A stretch of 41,471 bases of DNA from NCBI GenBank assembly GCA_902373545.1, contig CABKMZ010000010.1, positions 1 to 41,471 on the forward strand. Reading direction: 5' to 3'. The translations under genes were made by a program, and so were the position numbers. Position 1 is the stretch's first letter, and each line of letters begins with the position of its first letter. The notes under the pieces were generated by a model. It did not search any database. It had not been told where the DNA came from and saw only the letters and a list, made by a program, of their open reading frames with translations. Source of the stretch: an uncultured Actinomyces sp. (GTDB lineage: Bacteria; Actinomycetota; Actinomycetes; Actinomycetales; Actinomycetaceae). This document shows, in pieces, positions 18,893 to 29,099 of this stretch.

Positions 18893-20908
18893 GTGGCAGA
18901 TCCTTCGACGTACCGACCCCGCACGGGAGACATCCCGACCTCGCCGGGCGTCTACCGATTCTCCGATCCGGCCGGCCGCGTCATCTACGTCGGCAAGGCC
19001 AAGAACCTGCGCAATCGCCTCACCAACTACTTCCAGGACCTGGCGAACCTGCACCCGCGCACCCAGCAGATGGTGACGACCGCGAGCGCCGTCCAGTGGA
19101 CCGTCGTGCGCTCCGAGGTCGAGGCCCTCACGCTGGAGTTCACGTGGATTAAAGAGTTCAATCCGCGCTTCAACGTCATGTTTAAGGACGACAAGTCCTA
19201 CCCCTACCTGGCGGTGTCGATGGGGGAGCGCTTCCCCCGCGTGCAGGTGACCCGCGAGCGCAAGCGCGCGGGGTCGCGCTACTTCGGCCCGTACACGCAG
19301 GTGTGGGCGATTCGCGAGACGATCGATCAGCTGCTGCGCGTCTTCCCGATGCGCTCGTGTTCGACGGGCGTGTTCCAGCGCGCGAAGGCGCAGGGGCGCC
19401 CCTGCCTGCTCGGCTATATCGACAAGTGTGCGGCGCCGTGCGTGGGTCGCATGTCCATGGAGGAGCATCGCGAGCTCGCCGAGGGGCTGTGCGAGTTCAT
19501 GGAGGGGCGCACCGGCCCGGTGATCCGTGACCTGGAGGAGCAGATGCGCCAGGCTTCCATGGAGCTCAACTTCGAGCGCGCGGCGAAGCTGCGCGACGAC
19601 GTCAAGGCGCTGCGCACGGTGCTGGAGCGTAACGCGGTCGTGCTGGACGATGGCGCGGATGCGGACGTGTTCGCGCTGGTGAGTGACGACTTGGACGCGG
19701 CGGTCCACGTCTTCCACGTGCGCGGCGGGCGCATCCGAGGAACGCGCGGCTGGGTGATTGAGCGCGTGGACGGGGCGGATGAGCCCGCGCTCATGGCGCG
19801 TTTGCTGGAGCAGGTGTACTCCTCGGCGTCGCCGGACGAGGCCGGGGCTGGGAAGGCGGTCAAGGTGGCGGCCGTGAGCGTGGACGACGTCGCCCACACG
19901 CCGACGTCGGCGATCCCGCGCGAAGTGCTGGTCTCTGTGGCTCCTGACGATGAGGACACGATTGAGCGCTGGCTGCGCGAGGTGCGCGGCGCCTCCGTGT
20001 CGGTGCACGTACCCAGGCGCGGGCCCAAGGCTCAGCTGATGGACACGGTCATGGAGAACGCCCGCCAGGCCCTGGCCCTGCACCGTACGAAGCGCGCGGG
20101 TGACATTACGGCGCGCTCGAAGGCGCTCGAGCAGCTCGCGGAAAACCTCGACCTGCCGGGTGCGCCCCTGCGCATCGAGTGCTACGACGTCTCGCACACG
20201 GGTGGGGAGAATCAGGTTGCCTCCATGGTGGTCTTCGAGGACGGGATGCCGCGCAAGGACGCCTATCGCACGTACAACATTCGCGGCGAGGACGGGACCG
20301 GCACCCCCGACGATACGAGCGCCATGAACGAGGTGTTGACCCGGCGCTTCTCCCGCCTGCTCGCCGAGGAGGCGGGCATCGAGGGCGAGGATGAGGACGG
20401 CATCGCCTACGCCTCGGGTCCCATTGACGCGTCGACCGGTCGACCCAAGCGCTTCTCCTACCGGCCCGACCTGGTCGTCGTGGACGGCGGCCTGCCCCAG
20501 GTCAATGCCGCGCGCGCGGCCCTGGACGCGGTGGGCGCGGACGTGCCCGTCGTGGGCCTGGCCAAGCGCCTGGAGGAGGTGTGGATCCCCGGCGACGACT
20601 TCCCCCTCATCCTGCCGCGTACCTCCGAGGCCCTGTACCTGCTGCAGTACCTGCGCGATGAGTCCCACCGTTTCGCGATCACGAAGCACCGCAAGCGCCG
20701 CTCCAAGGCCCAGCGCCGCTCGGTCCTGGACTCTATCCCGGGGCTTGGACCCGCGCGACAGGCCGCGCTCTTGAAGCATTTTGGCTCTGTCAAGCGCCTG
20801 CGCGAGGCAACACCCGAGCAGATTGCCGAGGTCAAGGGCGTGGGACCCGCCCTCGCAGCCACGATCCGCGATAGGCTTGCAACATCGTCGAGGGAGGACA
20901 CACCATGA
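18893..20908 (+). CDS. uvrC: Excinuclease ABC subunit C
   Basis: A 671-residue dual-incision nuclease of nucleotide excision repair. The N-terminal GIY-YIG domain begins GVYRF (residues 19-23) with IYVGKAKNLRNRL (31-43) and cuts 3' of the lesion. A UVR domain (about 207-241, FERAAKLRDDVKAL) contacts UvrB. The RNase H-like domain starting at RIECYDVSHTGG makes the 5' cut. The C-terminus has tandem helix-hairpin-helix motifs (SIPGLGPARQAALL and VKGVGPALAATI). It heads a unit with purT, rapZ, yvcK and whiA; its TGA overlaps the purT ATG. Confidence 0.97.
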   Translation: MADPSTYRPRTGDIPTSPGVYRFSDPAGRVIYVGKAKNLRNRLTNYFQDLANLHPRTQQMVTTASAVQWTVVRSEVEALTLEFTWIKEFNPRFNVMFKDDKSYPYLAVSMGERFPRVQVTRERKRAGSRYFGPYTQVWAIRETIDQLLRVFPMRSCSTGVFQRAKAQGRPCLLGYIDKCAAPCVGRMSMEEHRELAEGLCEFMEGRTGPVIRDLEEQMRQASMELNFERAAKLRDDVKALRTVLERNAVVLDDGADADVFALVSDDLDAAVHVFHVRGGRIRGTRGWVIERVDGADEPALMARLLEQVYSSASPDEAGAGKAVKVAAVSVDDVAHTPTSAIPREVLVSVAPDDEDTIERWLREVRGASVSVHVPRRGPKAQLMDTVMENARQALALHRTKRAGDITARSKALEQLAENLDLPGAPLRIECYDVSHTGGENQVASMVVFEDGMPRKDAYRTYNIRGEDGTGTPDDTSAMNEVLTRRFSRLLAEEAGIEGEDEDGIAYASGPIDASTGRPKRFSYRPDLVVVDGGLPQVNAARAALDAVGADVPVVGLAKRLEEVWIPGDDFPLILPRTSEALYLLQYLRDESHRFAITKHRKRRSKAQRRSVLDSIPGLGPARQAALLKHFGSVKRLREATPEQIAEVKGVGPALAATIRDRLATSSREDTP

Positions 20909-22122
20909 CAATGACGCTTCCAATGCCGCTTCCTGTGCGCGTGGCTCTCTTGGGCTCGGGCGAGCTCGGCAAAGAGGTGACGATCGCCCTGCAACGCTAC
21001 GGATGCACGGTCATCGCGTGCGACTCCTACGCCAATGCTCCTGCCATGCAGGTCGCGGACTCCTCCCGCGTGTTCGACATGAGCGATCCGGCCGCCCTGC
21101 GCGCCGTACTGGATGAGGCGGACGTCGACCTGATCGTCCCCGAGGTCGAGGCCATCGCCACCGACTGCTTGAGCGCCTACGAGGAGCGCGGCGTGCGCGT
21201 CGTGCCGAACGCCTTTGCCGTGCAGGCCACGATGGATCGCCAGCGCATCCGTCACCTGGCCGCGTCTCTGCCCGGCGTGCGCACGTCCGACTTCCGATTC
21301 GCGTCCAGCGAGGCCGAGCTGTCGGCAGCCCTGGAGGAGATCGGTTACCCCGCTTTCGTCAAGCCCACCATGTCTTCTTCAGGCCACGGACAGTCCCGCG
21401 TGGACGGCCCCGAGCAGGCCGGCGCAGCCTGGGCGCACGCCGAAGAGGACGCGCGCGCGACGACCGGCGTCGTCATCGTTGAAGAAGGCATCGACTTCGA
21501 CTATGAGATCACACTGCTCACCGTTCGCTCCTGGGACCAGGACAGCGCCAGCGTCGTGACCTCCTTCTGCGTGCCGATCGGCCACCGCCAGGAGGGCGGC
21601 GACTACGTCGAATCCTGGCAGCCCATGGCGATGAGCGAGGCCGCCCTGGCCTCGGCCCGCGACATGGCCAAGGCCGTCACCGACGCGCTTGCACAGGCCG
21701 GCAACGGACCCTGCCTGGGCCTCTTCGGCGTCGAGTTCTTCGTGCGCGGCGACGAGGTCTGGTTCTCTGAGCTCTCGCCCCGGCCCCACGACACCGGCAT
21801 GGTCACCATGGCCACCCAGCGCCAGTCCGAATTCGAGCTGCACACCCGCGCCATTCTCGGCCTGCCCACCACCACCGAGTTGTCCCGGCCCGGCGCGTCC
21901 GCCGTCATCAAGAGCGAACGAGCGATCGATGCCCCCGCCTACCGCGGCGTCGCCACCGCGCTTGCCACCGCTGACATCGTGCGCATCTTCGGCAAACCGA
22001 TCAGCCGCCCGCATCGACGCGTCGGCGTCGTCGCAGCCAGTGCCGCCACCCCCAAGGAAGCGCGCGTCATCGCCCGGCGCGCCTCCCAGGCCATCACCAT
22101 CGACGACGCCCCGATTGCCTAA
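20905..22122 (+). CDS. purT: Formate-dependent phosphoribosylglycinamide formyltransferase
   Basis: A 405-residue ATP-grasp enzyme that formylates GAR using formate and ATP in purine synthesis, an alternative to folate-dependent PurN. N-terminal nucleotide-fold signature LLGSGELGKEV (residues 14-24), KPTMSSSGHGQS ATP-grasp loop, EEGIDFDYEITLL, and the metal/ATP site SPRPHDTGMVTMATQ. GGGAGG precedes ATG 20905, which overlaps the uvrC stop (ATGA). It lies between uvrC and rapZ, genes usually adjacent in actinobacteria, so it looks like an insertion into a conserved cluster. Confidence 0.94.
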   Translation: MTMTLPMPLPVRVALLGSGELGKEVTIALQRYGCTVIACDSYANAPAMQVADSSRVFDMSDPAALRAVLDEADVDLIVPEVEAIATDCLSAYEERGVRVVPNAFAVQATMDRQRIRHLAASLPGVRTSDFRFASSEAELSAALEEIGYPAFVKPTMSSSGHGQSRVDGPEQAGAAWAHAEEDARATTGVVIVEEGIDFDYEITLLTVRSWDQDSASVVTSFCVPIGHRQEGGDYVESWQPMAMSEAALASARDMAKAVTDALAQAGNGPCLGLFGVEFFVRGDEVWFSELSPRPHDTGMVTMATQRQSEFELHTRAILGLPTTTELSRPGASAVIKSERAIDAPAYRGVATALATADIVRIFGKPISRPHRRVGVVAASAATPKEARVIARRASQAITIDDAPIA

Positions 22123-22164
22123 GACACCCACAGCCACGCTCACCCCGCTCCCAAGGAGGACACC

Positions 22165-23160
22165 ATGACCGACCATGCACCCACGGACGCACGCAGCGCG
22201 CCCCAGGAGGAGGCCTCGTCCATGAGGGAGGAAAACCCCCGCACCTTCCCCGAGGGCATCCCCGTGCGCGACGCCGCCCGCACCAAGTTCGAGCCGCGCG
22301 CCGCCAACGAAGTCCTTATCATCACCGGCTACTCCGGCGCCGGTCGCACGGGTGCGGCCCGGGCCCTGGAAGACCTCGACTGGTACGTCGTCGACAACCT
22401 TCCCCCGACGATGCTGCCCGCCCTGGTCGGCATGATGTCCAACGACCCCGCCGCCGGCGTGCACCGCCTGGCCGTCGGAGTCGACGTGCGCTCGCGCACC
22501 TTCTTCCGCACGCTGGATGCCACCCTCGAACAGCTCAAGGGCGCAGGCATCGTCTACCGCGTCATTTTCCTTGAGGCGAGCCCCGAGACCCTCGTGCGTC
22601 GCTACGAATCCAACCGCCGCCCGCACCCCCTCCAGGGCGCCGGCACCCTCATGGACGGCATCAAGGCCGAAATGCGCCTGCTCGCGCCCCTGCGGCGCGC
22701 AGCAGACGAGGTCATCGACACCTCCACCATGAGTGTCCACGACCTGACCAGGCGCATTCGCGACATCGTGGCGGGGGAGGAGCGCCCCCTCCAGGTCACC
22801 GTCGAGTCCTTCGGCTTCAAGCACGGCCTGCCCCTGGACGCCGACCACGTCGTCGACGTGCGCTTCTTGAAGAACCCGTACTGGGTCGACGAACTGCGCC
22901 ACCTGACCGGCAAGGACCAGGCGGTGGCCGACTACGTCCTCTCCCAGCCGGGAGCCCGCGATTTCGCTCTGGGCTATGCCGACCTTTTGGCCCCCATGCT
23001 CGACGGCTATCTGGCAGAATTGAAGCCATTCGTCACAATCGCCATCGGCTGCACGGGCGGAAAGCATCGCTCCGTCGCATGCTCCGAGGCCATCGCCGCA
23101 CGCCTGCGTGAACGCGGACATTCCGTTCGCGTCATGCACCGCGACATTGGGAGAGAATAA
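22165..23160 (+). CDS. rapZ: RNase adapter / nucleotide-binding protein RapZ (YvcJ)
   Basis: A 331-residue P-loop NTPase of the RapZ/YvcJ family. In Enterobacteria RapZ guides RNase E to the GlmZ sRNA; in Gram-positives the role is less clear. Walker A GYSGAGRT is at residues 55-62, followed by YVVDNLPP (74-81), SFGFKHGLP and the C-terminal IAIGCTGGKHRSV of the adapter domain. The first 45 residues are a low-complexity extension; an internal ATG at residue 20 is an alternative start, but AAGGAGG before 22165 favours the first. It overlaps yvcK by one base. Confidence 0.94.
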   Translation: MTDHAPTDARSAPQEEASSMREENPRTFPEGIPVRDAARTKFEPRAANEVLIITGYSGAGRTGAARALEDLDWYVVDNLPPTMLPALVGMMSNDPAAGVHRLAVGVDVRSRTFFRTLDATLEQLKGAGIVYRVIFLEASPETLVRRYESNRRPHPLQGAGTLMDGIKAEMRLLAPLRRAADEVIDTSTMSVHDLTRRIRDIVAGEERPLQVTVESFGFKHGLPLDADHVVDVRFLKNPYWVDELRHLTGKDQAVADYVLSQPGARDFALGYADLLAPMLDGYLAELKPFVTIAIGCTGGKHRSVACSEAIAARLRERGHSVRVMHRDIGRE

Positions 23161-24164
23161 TGCCCTATCTGGATGCTGCTGGCTGGGTTCAACGAGGAGA
23201 ATCCGGCCAGTCCATCGTCGCCCTCGGTGGCGGACACGGACTGTCCGCCACCCTGCGGGCCCTTCGCCACATCACCCGCGCCCTGACGGCCGTCGTGACC
23301 GTCGCCGACGACGGCGGATCCTCCGGGCGACTGCGCCAGGAGATGCCTATCCTGCCTCCTGGCGACCTGCGCATGGCGCTGGCGTCGCTCTGTGAGGAAT
23401 CCGAGTGGGGCCTGACGTGGCGCGACGTCATGCAGCTGCGCCTGGACACAACCGGGCCCCTCAACGGGCACGCGCTCGGAAACCTGCTGATCTCGGGCCT
23501 GTGGCAGCTCCTCGACGATCCGGTTGAAGGCCTGGACTGGGTCGGCCGACTGCTTGGCGCCCAGGGCCGCGTCCTGCCCATGGCGACCACCCCGATCGAT
23601 ATCGAGGCGGACATGAACGACGGCGGGCGGCGCTACGTCGTGGCCGGCCAGTGCAAGGTCGCCGTCGCCCCCGGCACCGTCGAGCACGTACGCATCACGC
23701 CCGAGACCCCAGCGGTGCCCGCCGCCGTCACCGACGCTATCTCCGAGGCCGACTGGGTCGTCCTGGGCCCCGGCTCCTGGTACACCTCCGTCATCCCGCA
23801 CCTGCTGGTGCCCGAGATCAACCGCGCACTGGCCACGACCGACGCCCACCGCGCGCTCGTGCTCAACCTTGCCCGCCAGCGCGGCGAAACCGACACCATG
23901 TCCACGGCCGACCACGTGCGGGTCCTACGCGAATACGCGCCCGCGCTCAAGCTTGACGTCGTCATCGCCGACCCCACCGCCTGCGACGACATCGACGACC
24001 TCATCGTTGCCGCCGAAGAACTGGGCGCGCGCGTGCTCCTGCGCCAGGTGCGTACCGGCGATGGCGCCCCCCACCACGACCCCCTGCGACTCGCAGCCGC
24101 CCTGCGTGACGCGTTCGACGGCTTCCTTGGTGAGGTGGGCCAGACCGAAACGTGGCTACCCTAG
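23160..24164 (+). CDS. yvcK: YvcK / CofD-like gluconeogenesis factor
   Basis: A 334-residue CofD-fold protein. YvcK homologues bind UDP-sugars and are needed for normal envelope synthesis and growth on gluconeogenic carbon sources. Diagnostic segments are ALGGGHGLSATLRAL (residues 21-35), ADDGGSSGRLR and PPGDLRMAL near the N-terminus, GHALGNLLI in the middle, and DWVVLGPGSWYTSVIPHL. The ATG overlaps the rapZ TAA by one base, so translation is coupled. Confidence 0.94.
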   Translation: MPYLDAAGWVQRGESGQSIVALGGGHGLSATLRALRHITRALTAVVTVADDGGSSGRLRQEMPILPPGDLRMALASLCEESEWGLTWRDVMQLRLDTTGPLNGHALGNLLISGLWQLLDDPVEGLDWVGRLLGAQGRVLPMATTPIDIEADMNDGGRRYVVAGQCKVAVAPGTVEHVRITPETPAVPAAVTDAISEADWVVLGPGSWYTSVIPHLLVPEINRALATTDAHRALVLNLARQRGETDTMSTADHVRVLREYAPALKLDVVIADPTACDDIDDLIVAAEELGARVLLRQVRTGDGAPHHDPLRLAAALRDAFDGFLGEVGQTETWLP

Positions 24165-24209
24165 AACCCGTTGCCCGCTGACACACGACATCACACATCG
24201 GGAGAATCA

Positions 24210-25193
24210 GTGTCCCTGACATCAGACATGAAGGACGAGCTCGCGCGTGCCGTCATCACCACCCCCTCCGAGGTGGCCGCCGAAGTGAGCGCGACGCTTC
24301 GCTTTGCCGGAGGACTCCACCTCGTCGGTGGCCGCATCCTTGTCGAGGCCGAGCTCGACTCGGCCGTTGCCGCGCGGCGCCTGCGCACCTACCTGCAGGC
24401 TCTCTATAACGCGGAGTCCTCCGTCGTCGTCGTGTCCGGCTCCTCCCTGCGCCGCGGCAAGCGCTACGTCGTGCGCGTCGTCCATAAGGCCGACGAGCTC
24501 GCGCGCATGACCGGCCTGATCGACTCCATGCGTCGCCCCGTGCGAGGCCTGCCCCCCGTGCTCGTCGCCTCCGGCACTGCCGAGGCCGCCGCAATCTGGC
24601 GCGGAGCCTTCTTGGCACGCGGCTCCCTCATGGAACCGGGCCGTTCCTCCTCCCTCGAGATCACCTGCCCGGGGCCCGAGGTGGCCCTCGCGATGGTCGG
24701 CTGCGCGCGCAAGCTCGGCGCTGCCGCCCGCTCGAAGGAAGTGCGCGGCACCGACCGTGTGTCCGTGCGCGACTCCGACGCGATCGGAACCCTCATCGCC
24801 GCCATGGGTGCGCCCTCGACGTTCGAGGCGTGGCAGGAGCGGCGCGAACGCCGCGAGGCCCGAGGCAGCGCAAACCGGCTGGCCAACTTTGACGATGCCA
24901 ACCTGCGGCGCTCCGCGCGCGCGGCCGTCGCCGCCGGCGCCCGCGTCGAACGCGCCTTTGAGATCCTCGGTGACGACGTGCCCGCGCACCTGCTCGAAGC
25001 TGGCACCCTGCGCCTGAAGTACAAGCAGGCCTCCCTCGAAGAGCTGGGCAAACACACGAACCCGCCGCTGACCAAGGACGCCGTCGCCGGACGCATCCGC
25101 CGCCTGTTGGCGTTGGCGGACAAAGTCGCCCACGAACGCGGCATCCCCGACACTGAGTCCGCTCTGACCTTGGACATGCTGGAAGAAGACTGA
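24210..25193 (+). CDS. whiA: Sporulation/cell-division regulator WhiA
   Basis: A 327-residue DNA-binding protein with an N-terminal LAGLIDADG-endonuclease-like fold and a C-terminal helix-turn-helix. In Streptomyces it acts with WhiB on septation genes; in non-sporulators it is retained with a cell-division or chromosome role. Typical segments are [10 protein letters not shown] (residues 5-14), the [16 protein letters not shown] motif, [18 protein letters not shown] and the C-terminal [16 protein letters not shown]. The GTG at 24210 is chosen because GGGAGA lies just upstream and the length equals the usual 327; an upstream ATG at 24171 would add 13 residues. Confidence 0.95.
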   Translation: MSLTSDMKDELARAVITTPSEVAAEVSATLRFAGGLHLVGGRILVEAELDSAVAARRLRTYLQALYNAESSVVVVSGSSLRRGKRYVVRVVHKADELARMTGLIDSMRRPVRGLPPVLVASGTAEAAAIWRGAFLARGSLMEPGRSSSLEITCPGPEVALAMVGCARKLGAAARSKEVRGTDRVSVRDSDAIGTLIAAMGAPSTFEAWQERRERREARGSANRLANFDDANLRRSARAAVAAGARVERAFEILGDDVPAHLLEAGTLRLKYKQASLEELGKHTNPPLTKDAVAGRIRRLLALADKVAHERGIPDTESALTLDMLEED

Positions 25194-25247
25194 AGAATTC
25201 ACGCCTGTTACGTTCGTCCCAGTTCAAACGAGAATTAGCCCACGTAT

Positions 25248-25261
25248 CAATTTCGAAATTG
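25248..25261. promoter_or_regulatory. 14-bp perfect palindrome upstream of gap, candidate operator
   Basis: CAATTTCGAAATTG is a perfect palindrome in an AT-rich stretch. It ends three bases before the proposed -35 of gap. The position suits an activator or repressor of the glycolytic block; the regulator is unknown. Confidence 0.5.
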
Positions 25262-25263
25262 GA

Positions 25264-25294
25264 TTGTGACAGAGTCCGCTTTCGGGTGTAGATT
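25264..25294 (+). promoter_or_regulatory. Candidate gap promoter
   Basis: TTGTGA (25264-25269) as -35 and TAGATT (25289-25294) as -10 are separated by 19 bases. This leaves a leader of about 98 bases. The spacing is slightly long, so the -35 is less certain. Confidence 0.5.
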
Positions 25295-25296
25295 AG

Positions 25297-26406
<1,110 letters not shown>

Positions 26407-26438
26407 GAGCGCTGACGACCCAGCCATGAGCTGACAGT

Positions 26439-26472
26439 GAGATGCCCGTGCACGCACGTGCACGGGCATCTC
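26439..26472 (+). terminator. gap terminator
   Basis: GAGATGCCCGTGCAC (26439-26453) and GTGCACGGGCATCTC (26458-26472) form a perfect 15-bp stem with a 4-base loop, 32 bases after the gap stop. Partial read-through into pgk is likely because no clear promoter is visible between it and pgk. Confidence 0.85.
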
Positions 26473-26512
26473 GCACATCACCGTCACTTTCTTTCCACTG
26501 AAAGGATTCCCC

Positions 26513-27703
26513 ATGAGGACCATTTCCTCCCTGGGCGACCTGCGCGGCAAGCGCGTCCTGGTCCGTTCCGACTTCAACGTTCCGCTCAAGGACGGCGTCA
26601 TCACCGACGATGGCCGCATCCGCGCAGCACTGCCCACCCTTAAGACGCTGACCGACGCCGGCGCCAAGGTCGTCATCCTGGCCCACCTGGGCCGCCCCAA
26701 GGGCAAGGTCGACCCTGCCTTCTCCCTGGCCCCCGTCGCCACCCGCCTCGCCGAGCTGTCCGGCGTGAAGGTCACGCTGGCCACCGACGTCGTCGGCCCC
26801 TCCGCCGCCGATACCGTCGCCGCCCTGGGTGAGGGCGAGATCGCCCTGCTCGAGAACGTGCGCTACGACGCCCGCGAGACCTCCAAGGTCGACGAAGAGC
26901 GCGAAGAACTCGCCCGCGAATACGCCAAGCTCGGCGACGCCTTCGTCTCCGACGGCTTCGGCGTCGTCCACCGCAAGCAGGCCTCCGTCTACGACATCGC
27001 CAAGCTCCTGCCCTCGGCTGCTGGCCTCCTTGTCTTCAAGGAGATCGAGTCCCTGTCCAAGGTCACCGGCGACCCCGAGCGCCCCTACGGCGTCGTCCTC
27101 GGCGGCTCCAAGGTCTCCGACAAGCTCGGCGTCATCGCCAACCTGCTGAAGAAGGCCGACATGCTCTTCATCGGCGGCGGCATGGCCTTCACCTTCCTGG
27201 CCGCTCAGGGCTACTCCGTCGGTAAGTCTCTCCTCGAGGCCGACCAGATCGACACCGTCAAGGGCTACATCGCAGAGGCCGCCGAGCGCGGCGTCGACCT
27301 GGTGCTGCCCGTCGACGTCGTCGTCGCCCCCGAGTTCGCGGCCGACGCGCCCGCGACCGTCGTCACGGTCGACGCGATCCCCGACGACCAGATGGGTCTG
27401 GACATCGGCCCTGAGTCGCAGAAGCTCTTCGCCGACAAGCTGGCCACCGCCAAGACCGTGGCCTGGAACGGCCCCATGGGCGTCTTCGAATTCGACGCGT
27501 TCTCCGGCGGCACCCGCGCGGTTGCCGAAGCCCTGTCCACGGGCTCCATGTTCTCCGTCATCGGCGGTGGCGACTCCGCCGCGGCCGTGCGCCTGCTCGG
27601 CTTCGACGAGAACACCTTCTCCCACATTTCCACTGGCGGCGGCGCCTCCCTCGAGCTCCTCGAGGGCAAGGTTCTGCCCGGCATCGCAGTTCTGGAGGAC
27701 TGA
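26513..27703 (+). CDS. pgk: Phosphoglycerate kinase
   Basis: A 396-residue glycolytic kinase transferring phosphate from 1,3-bisphosphoglycerate to ADP. The N-terminal [12 protein letters not shown] substrate motif, HLGRPKG, the [12 protein letters not shown] segment, and the C-terminal GGGDSAAAV nucleotide loop are all present. GAAAGGA lies upstream of ATG 26513. It is four bases from tpiA, so the two are translated from one mRNA. Confidence 0.97.
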   Translation: MRTISSLGDLRGKRVLVRSDFNVPLKDGVITDDGRIRAALPTLKTLTDAGAKVVILAHLGRPKGKVDPAFSLAPVATRLAELSGVKVTLATDVVGPSAADTVAALGEGEIALLENVRYDARETSKVDEEREELAREYAKLGDAFVSDGFGVVHRKQASVYDIAKLLPSAAGLLVFKEIESLSKVTGDPERPYGVVLGGSKVSDKLGVIANLLKKADMLFIGGGMAFTFLAAQGYSVGKSLLEADQIDTVKGYIAEAAERGVDLVLPVDVVVAPEFAADAPATVVTVDAIPDDQMGLDIGPESQKLFADKLATAKTVAWNGPMGVFEFDAFSGGTRAVAEALSTGSMFSVIGGGDSAAAVRLLGFDENTFSHISTGGGASLELLEGKVLPGIAVLED

Positions 27704-27706
27704 CTC

Positions 27707-28483
27707 ATGGCACGTACCCCCCTCATGGCCGGCAACTGGAAGATGAACCTCGATCACCTCGAGGCCAACCACCTCGTCCAGGGCCTGGCAATGGCCCTGT
27801 CCGACGCGGGACACGACTACTCCAAGTGCGAGGTCCTCGTCATCCCGCCGTTCACCGACATCCGCACCGTCCAGACCATCGTTGACGCCGACGAACTCGG
27901 CATCAAGTACGGCGCGCAGGACGTGTCCGTCCACGACAACGGCGCCTACACCGGCGAAATCTCCACCGACATGCTGACCAAGCTCGGCGTCACCTACGTC
28001 GTCATGGGTCACTCCGAGCGTCGCGAGTACCACAACGAGTCCGACGAGCTCGTCGGCGCCAAGGCTCGCAAGGTGTTCGACGCGGGCATGACCCCGATCC
28101 TGTGCTGCGGCGAAGCCCTCGAGGTCCGCAAGGCCGGCACCTACGTCGAGTTCGTTCTCGGCCAGATCCGCGCCGCCCTCGCCGGCTGGAAGGCCGAAGA
28201 GGTCGCCAAGATCGTCATCGCCTACGAGCCCATCTGGGCCATCGGCACCGGCGAAACCGCCTCCGCCGCCGACGCGCAGGAAGTGTGCGGCGCCATCCGC
28301 GCCGCCCTCGCCGAGGACTTCGGCGCCGAAACCGCCGAAGCGACCCGTATCCTCTACGGTGGATCCGCCAAGCCCGGCAACATCAAGGAGCTCATGGCTC
28401 AGCCCGACGTCGACGGCGGTCTCGTCGGTGGCGCGTCCCTGAAGGCTGACTCCTTCGCCGCCATGGCGAACTTCTACGCCTGA
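27707..28483 (+). CDS. tpiA: Triosephosphate isomerase
   Basis: A 258-residue TIM-barrel enzyme interconverting dihydroxyacetone phosphate and glyceraldehyde 3-phosphate. Catalytic residues are recognisable: N10 and K12 in AGNWKMN, H102 in MGHSERR, and E174 in [11 protein letters not shown]. The phosphate-binding YGGSAKPGN and GGASLK segments lie near the C-terminus. GGAGG within the end of pgk serves as ribosome-binding site. Confidence 0.97.
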   Translation: MARTPLMAGNWKMNLDHLEANHLVQGLAMALSDAGHDYSKCEVLVIPPFTDIRTVQTIVDADELGIKYGAQDVSVHDNGAYTGEISTDMLTKLGVTYVVMGHSERREYHNESDELVGAKARKVFDAGMTPILCCGEALEVRKAGTYVEFVLGQIRAALAGWKAEEVAKIVIAYEPIWAIGTGETASAADAQEVCGAIRAALAEDFGAETAEATRILYGGSAKPGNIKELMAQPDVDGGLVGGASLKADSFAAMANFYA

Positions 28484-28540
28484 GCGACGCTCACTCGCCC
28501 GCCCCCTGGCCGCAACTAGCCGGGTCGGAGCGAATGCGAG

Positions 28541-28572
28541 GCGGGGCCAATCGGTGTGCCGGTTGGCCCCGC
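28541..28572 (+). terminator. Terminator after tpiA
   Basis: GCGGGGCCAATCGG (28541-28554) pairs with CCGGTTGGCCCCGC (28559-28572): 14 bp with one G-T pair and a 4-base loop, upstream of secG. Confidence 0.85.
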
Positions 28573-28643
28573 TGCCATTCTCCGTTACACTTGTCGTGTA
28601 TGTGCCCCAAGAGGGGCGAACTGCGATAGAAACTGGATTGACC

Positions 28644-28889
28644 GTGACCATTCTGAACAACGTGCTGATCGTGCTGATCTTCCTGACCAGCATCCTGCTG
28701 ACGCTGACCGTCCTTATGCACAAGGGACAGGGTGGCGGTCTGTCGGACATGTTCGGCGGCGGCATCTCCTCTTCGGCCGGTTCCTCCGGCGTCGCCGAGC
28801 GTAATCTGAACCGCATCACCCTGGGCACGCTGCTCATCTGGCTGGTGTGCATCGTCGGCTACGCGCTGCTGGCGAAGTACGGTCGTTGA
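28644..28889 (+). CDS. secG: Preprotein translocase subunit SecG
   Basis: An 81-residue small membrane subunit of the SecYEG translocon. Two transmembrane segments (LNNVLIVLIFLTSILLTLTVL and LGTLLIWLVCIVGYALLA) flank the conserved cytoplasmic loop KGQGGGLSDMFGGG. The GTG at 28644 gives VTILNNVLIV, the usual start point. A TTG six bases earlier is possible, and the longer frame from 28554 runs through the preceding hairpin and is not credible. It closes the gap-pgk-tpiA-secG cluster usual in actinobacteria. Confidence 0.92.
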   Translation: MTILNNVLIVLIFLTSILLTLTVLMHKGQGGGLSDMFGGGISSSAGSSGVAERNLNRITLGTLLIWLVCIVGYALLAKYGR

Positions 28890-28912
28890 TCGTCAGTGAT
28901 CGATATCGTTTC

Positions 28913-28950
28913 CTGGCTCCCCACCATCGCGTGGGGGGCCAGTTTCATTT
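28913..28950 (+). terminator. secG terminator
   Basis: CTGGCTCCCCAC (28913-28924) and GTGGGGGGCCAG (28931-28942) form a 12-bp stem with one wobble pair. It is followed by TTTCATTTGTTCTT, a typical intrinsic terminator shape. Confidence 0.85.
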
Positions 28951-29052
28951 GTTCTTAACGCCGCGAGCCACGTCAGTTACCGAACGCGTTTTCTTCTTCC
29001 TGTTCTGCTCGTCTATTCTCGGTGTGGCATCCGCCCCATTCAATGTGTGACA

Positions 29053-29079
29053 GAGGCGGGATCGCAATGATCCCGCCTC
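29053..29079. terminator. Terminator between secG and pgl
   Basis: GAGGCGGGATC (29053-29063) and GATCCCGCCTC (29069-29079) form a perfect 11-bp stem with a 5-base loop. It lies 21 bases past the pgl stop on the minus strand and is moderately T-rich on the plus side. The 28951-29052 stretch between the two hairpins shows no gene. Confidence 0.8.
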
Positions 29080-29099
29080 CTTATTTGTCTGCAGATCCC

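Noticed and set aside
22327..22350. Unusual Walker A in RapZ (GYSGAGRT, arginine where lysine is usual)
   Set aside because: RapZ homologues in actinobacteria commonly have GxSGAGRS, so this is a family feature, not a defect.
29052..29090. Small RNA gene between secG and pgl
   Set aside because: Only two terminator hairpins are visible in 28913-29090, with no promoter-like sequence convincing enough for an RNA gene.
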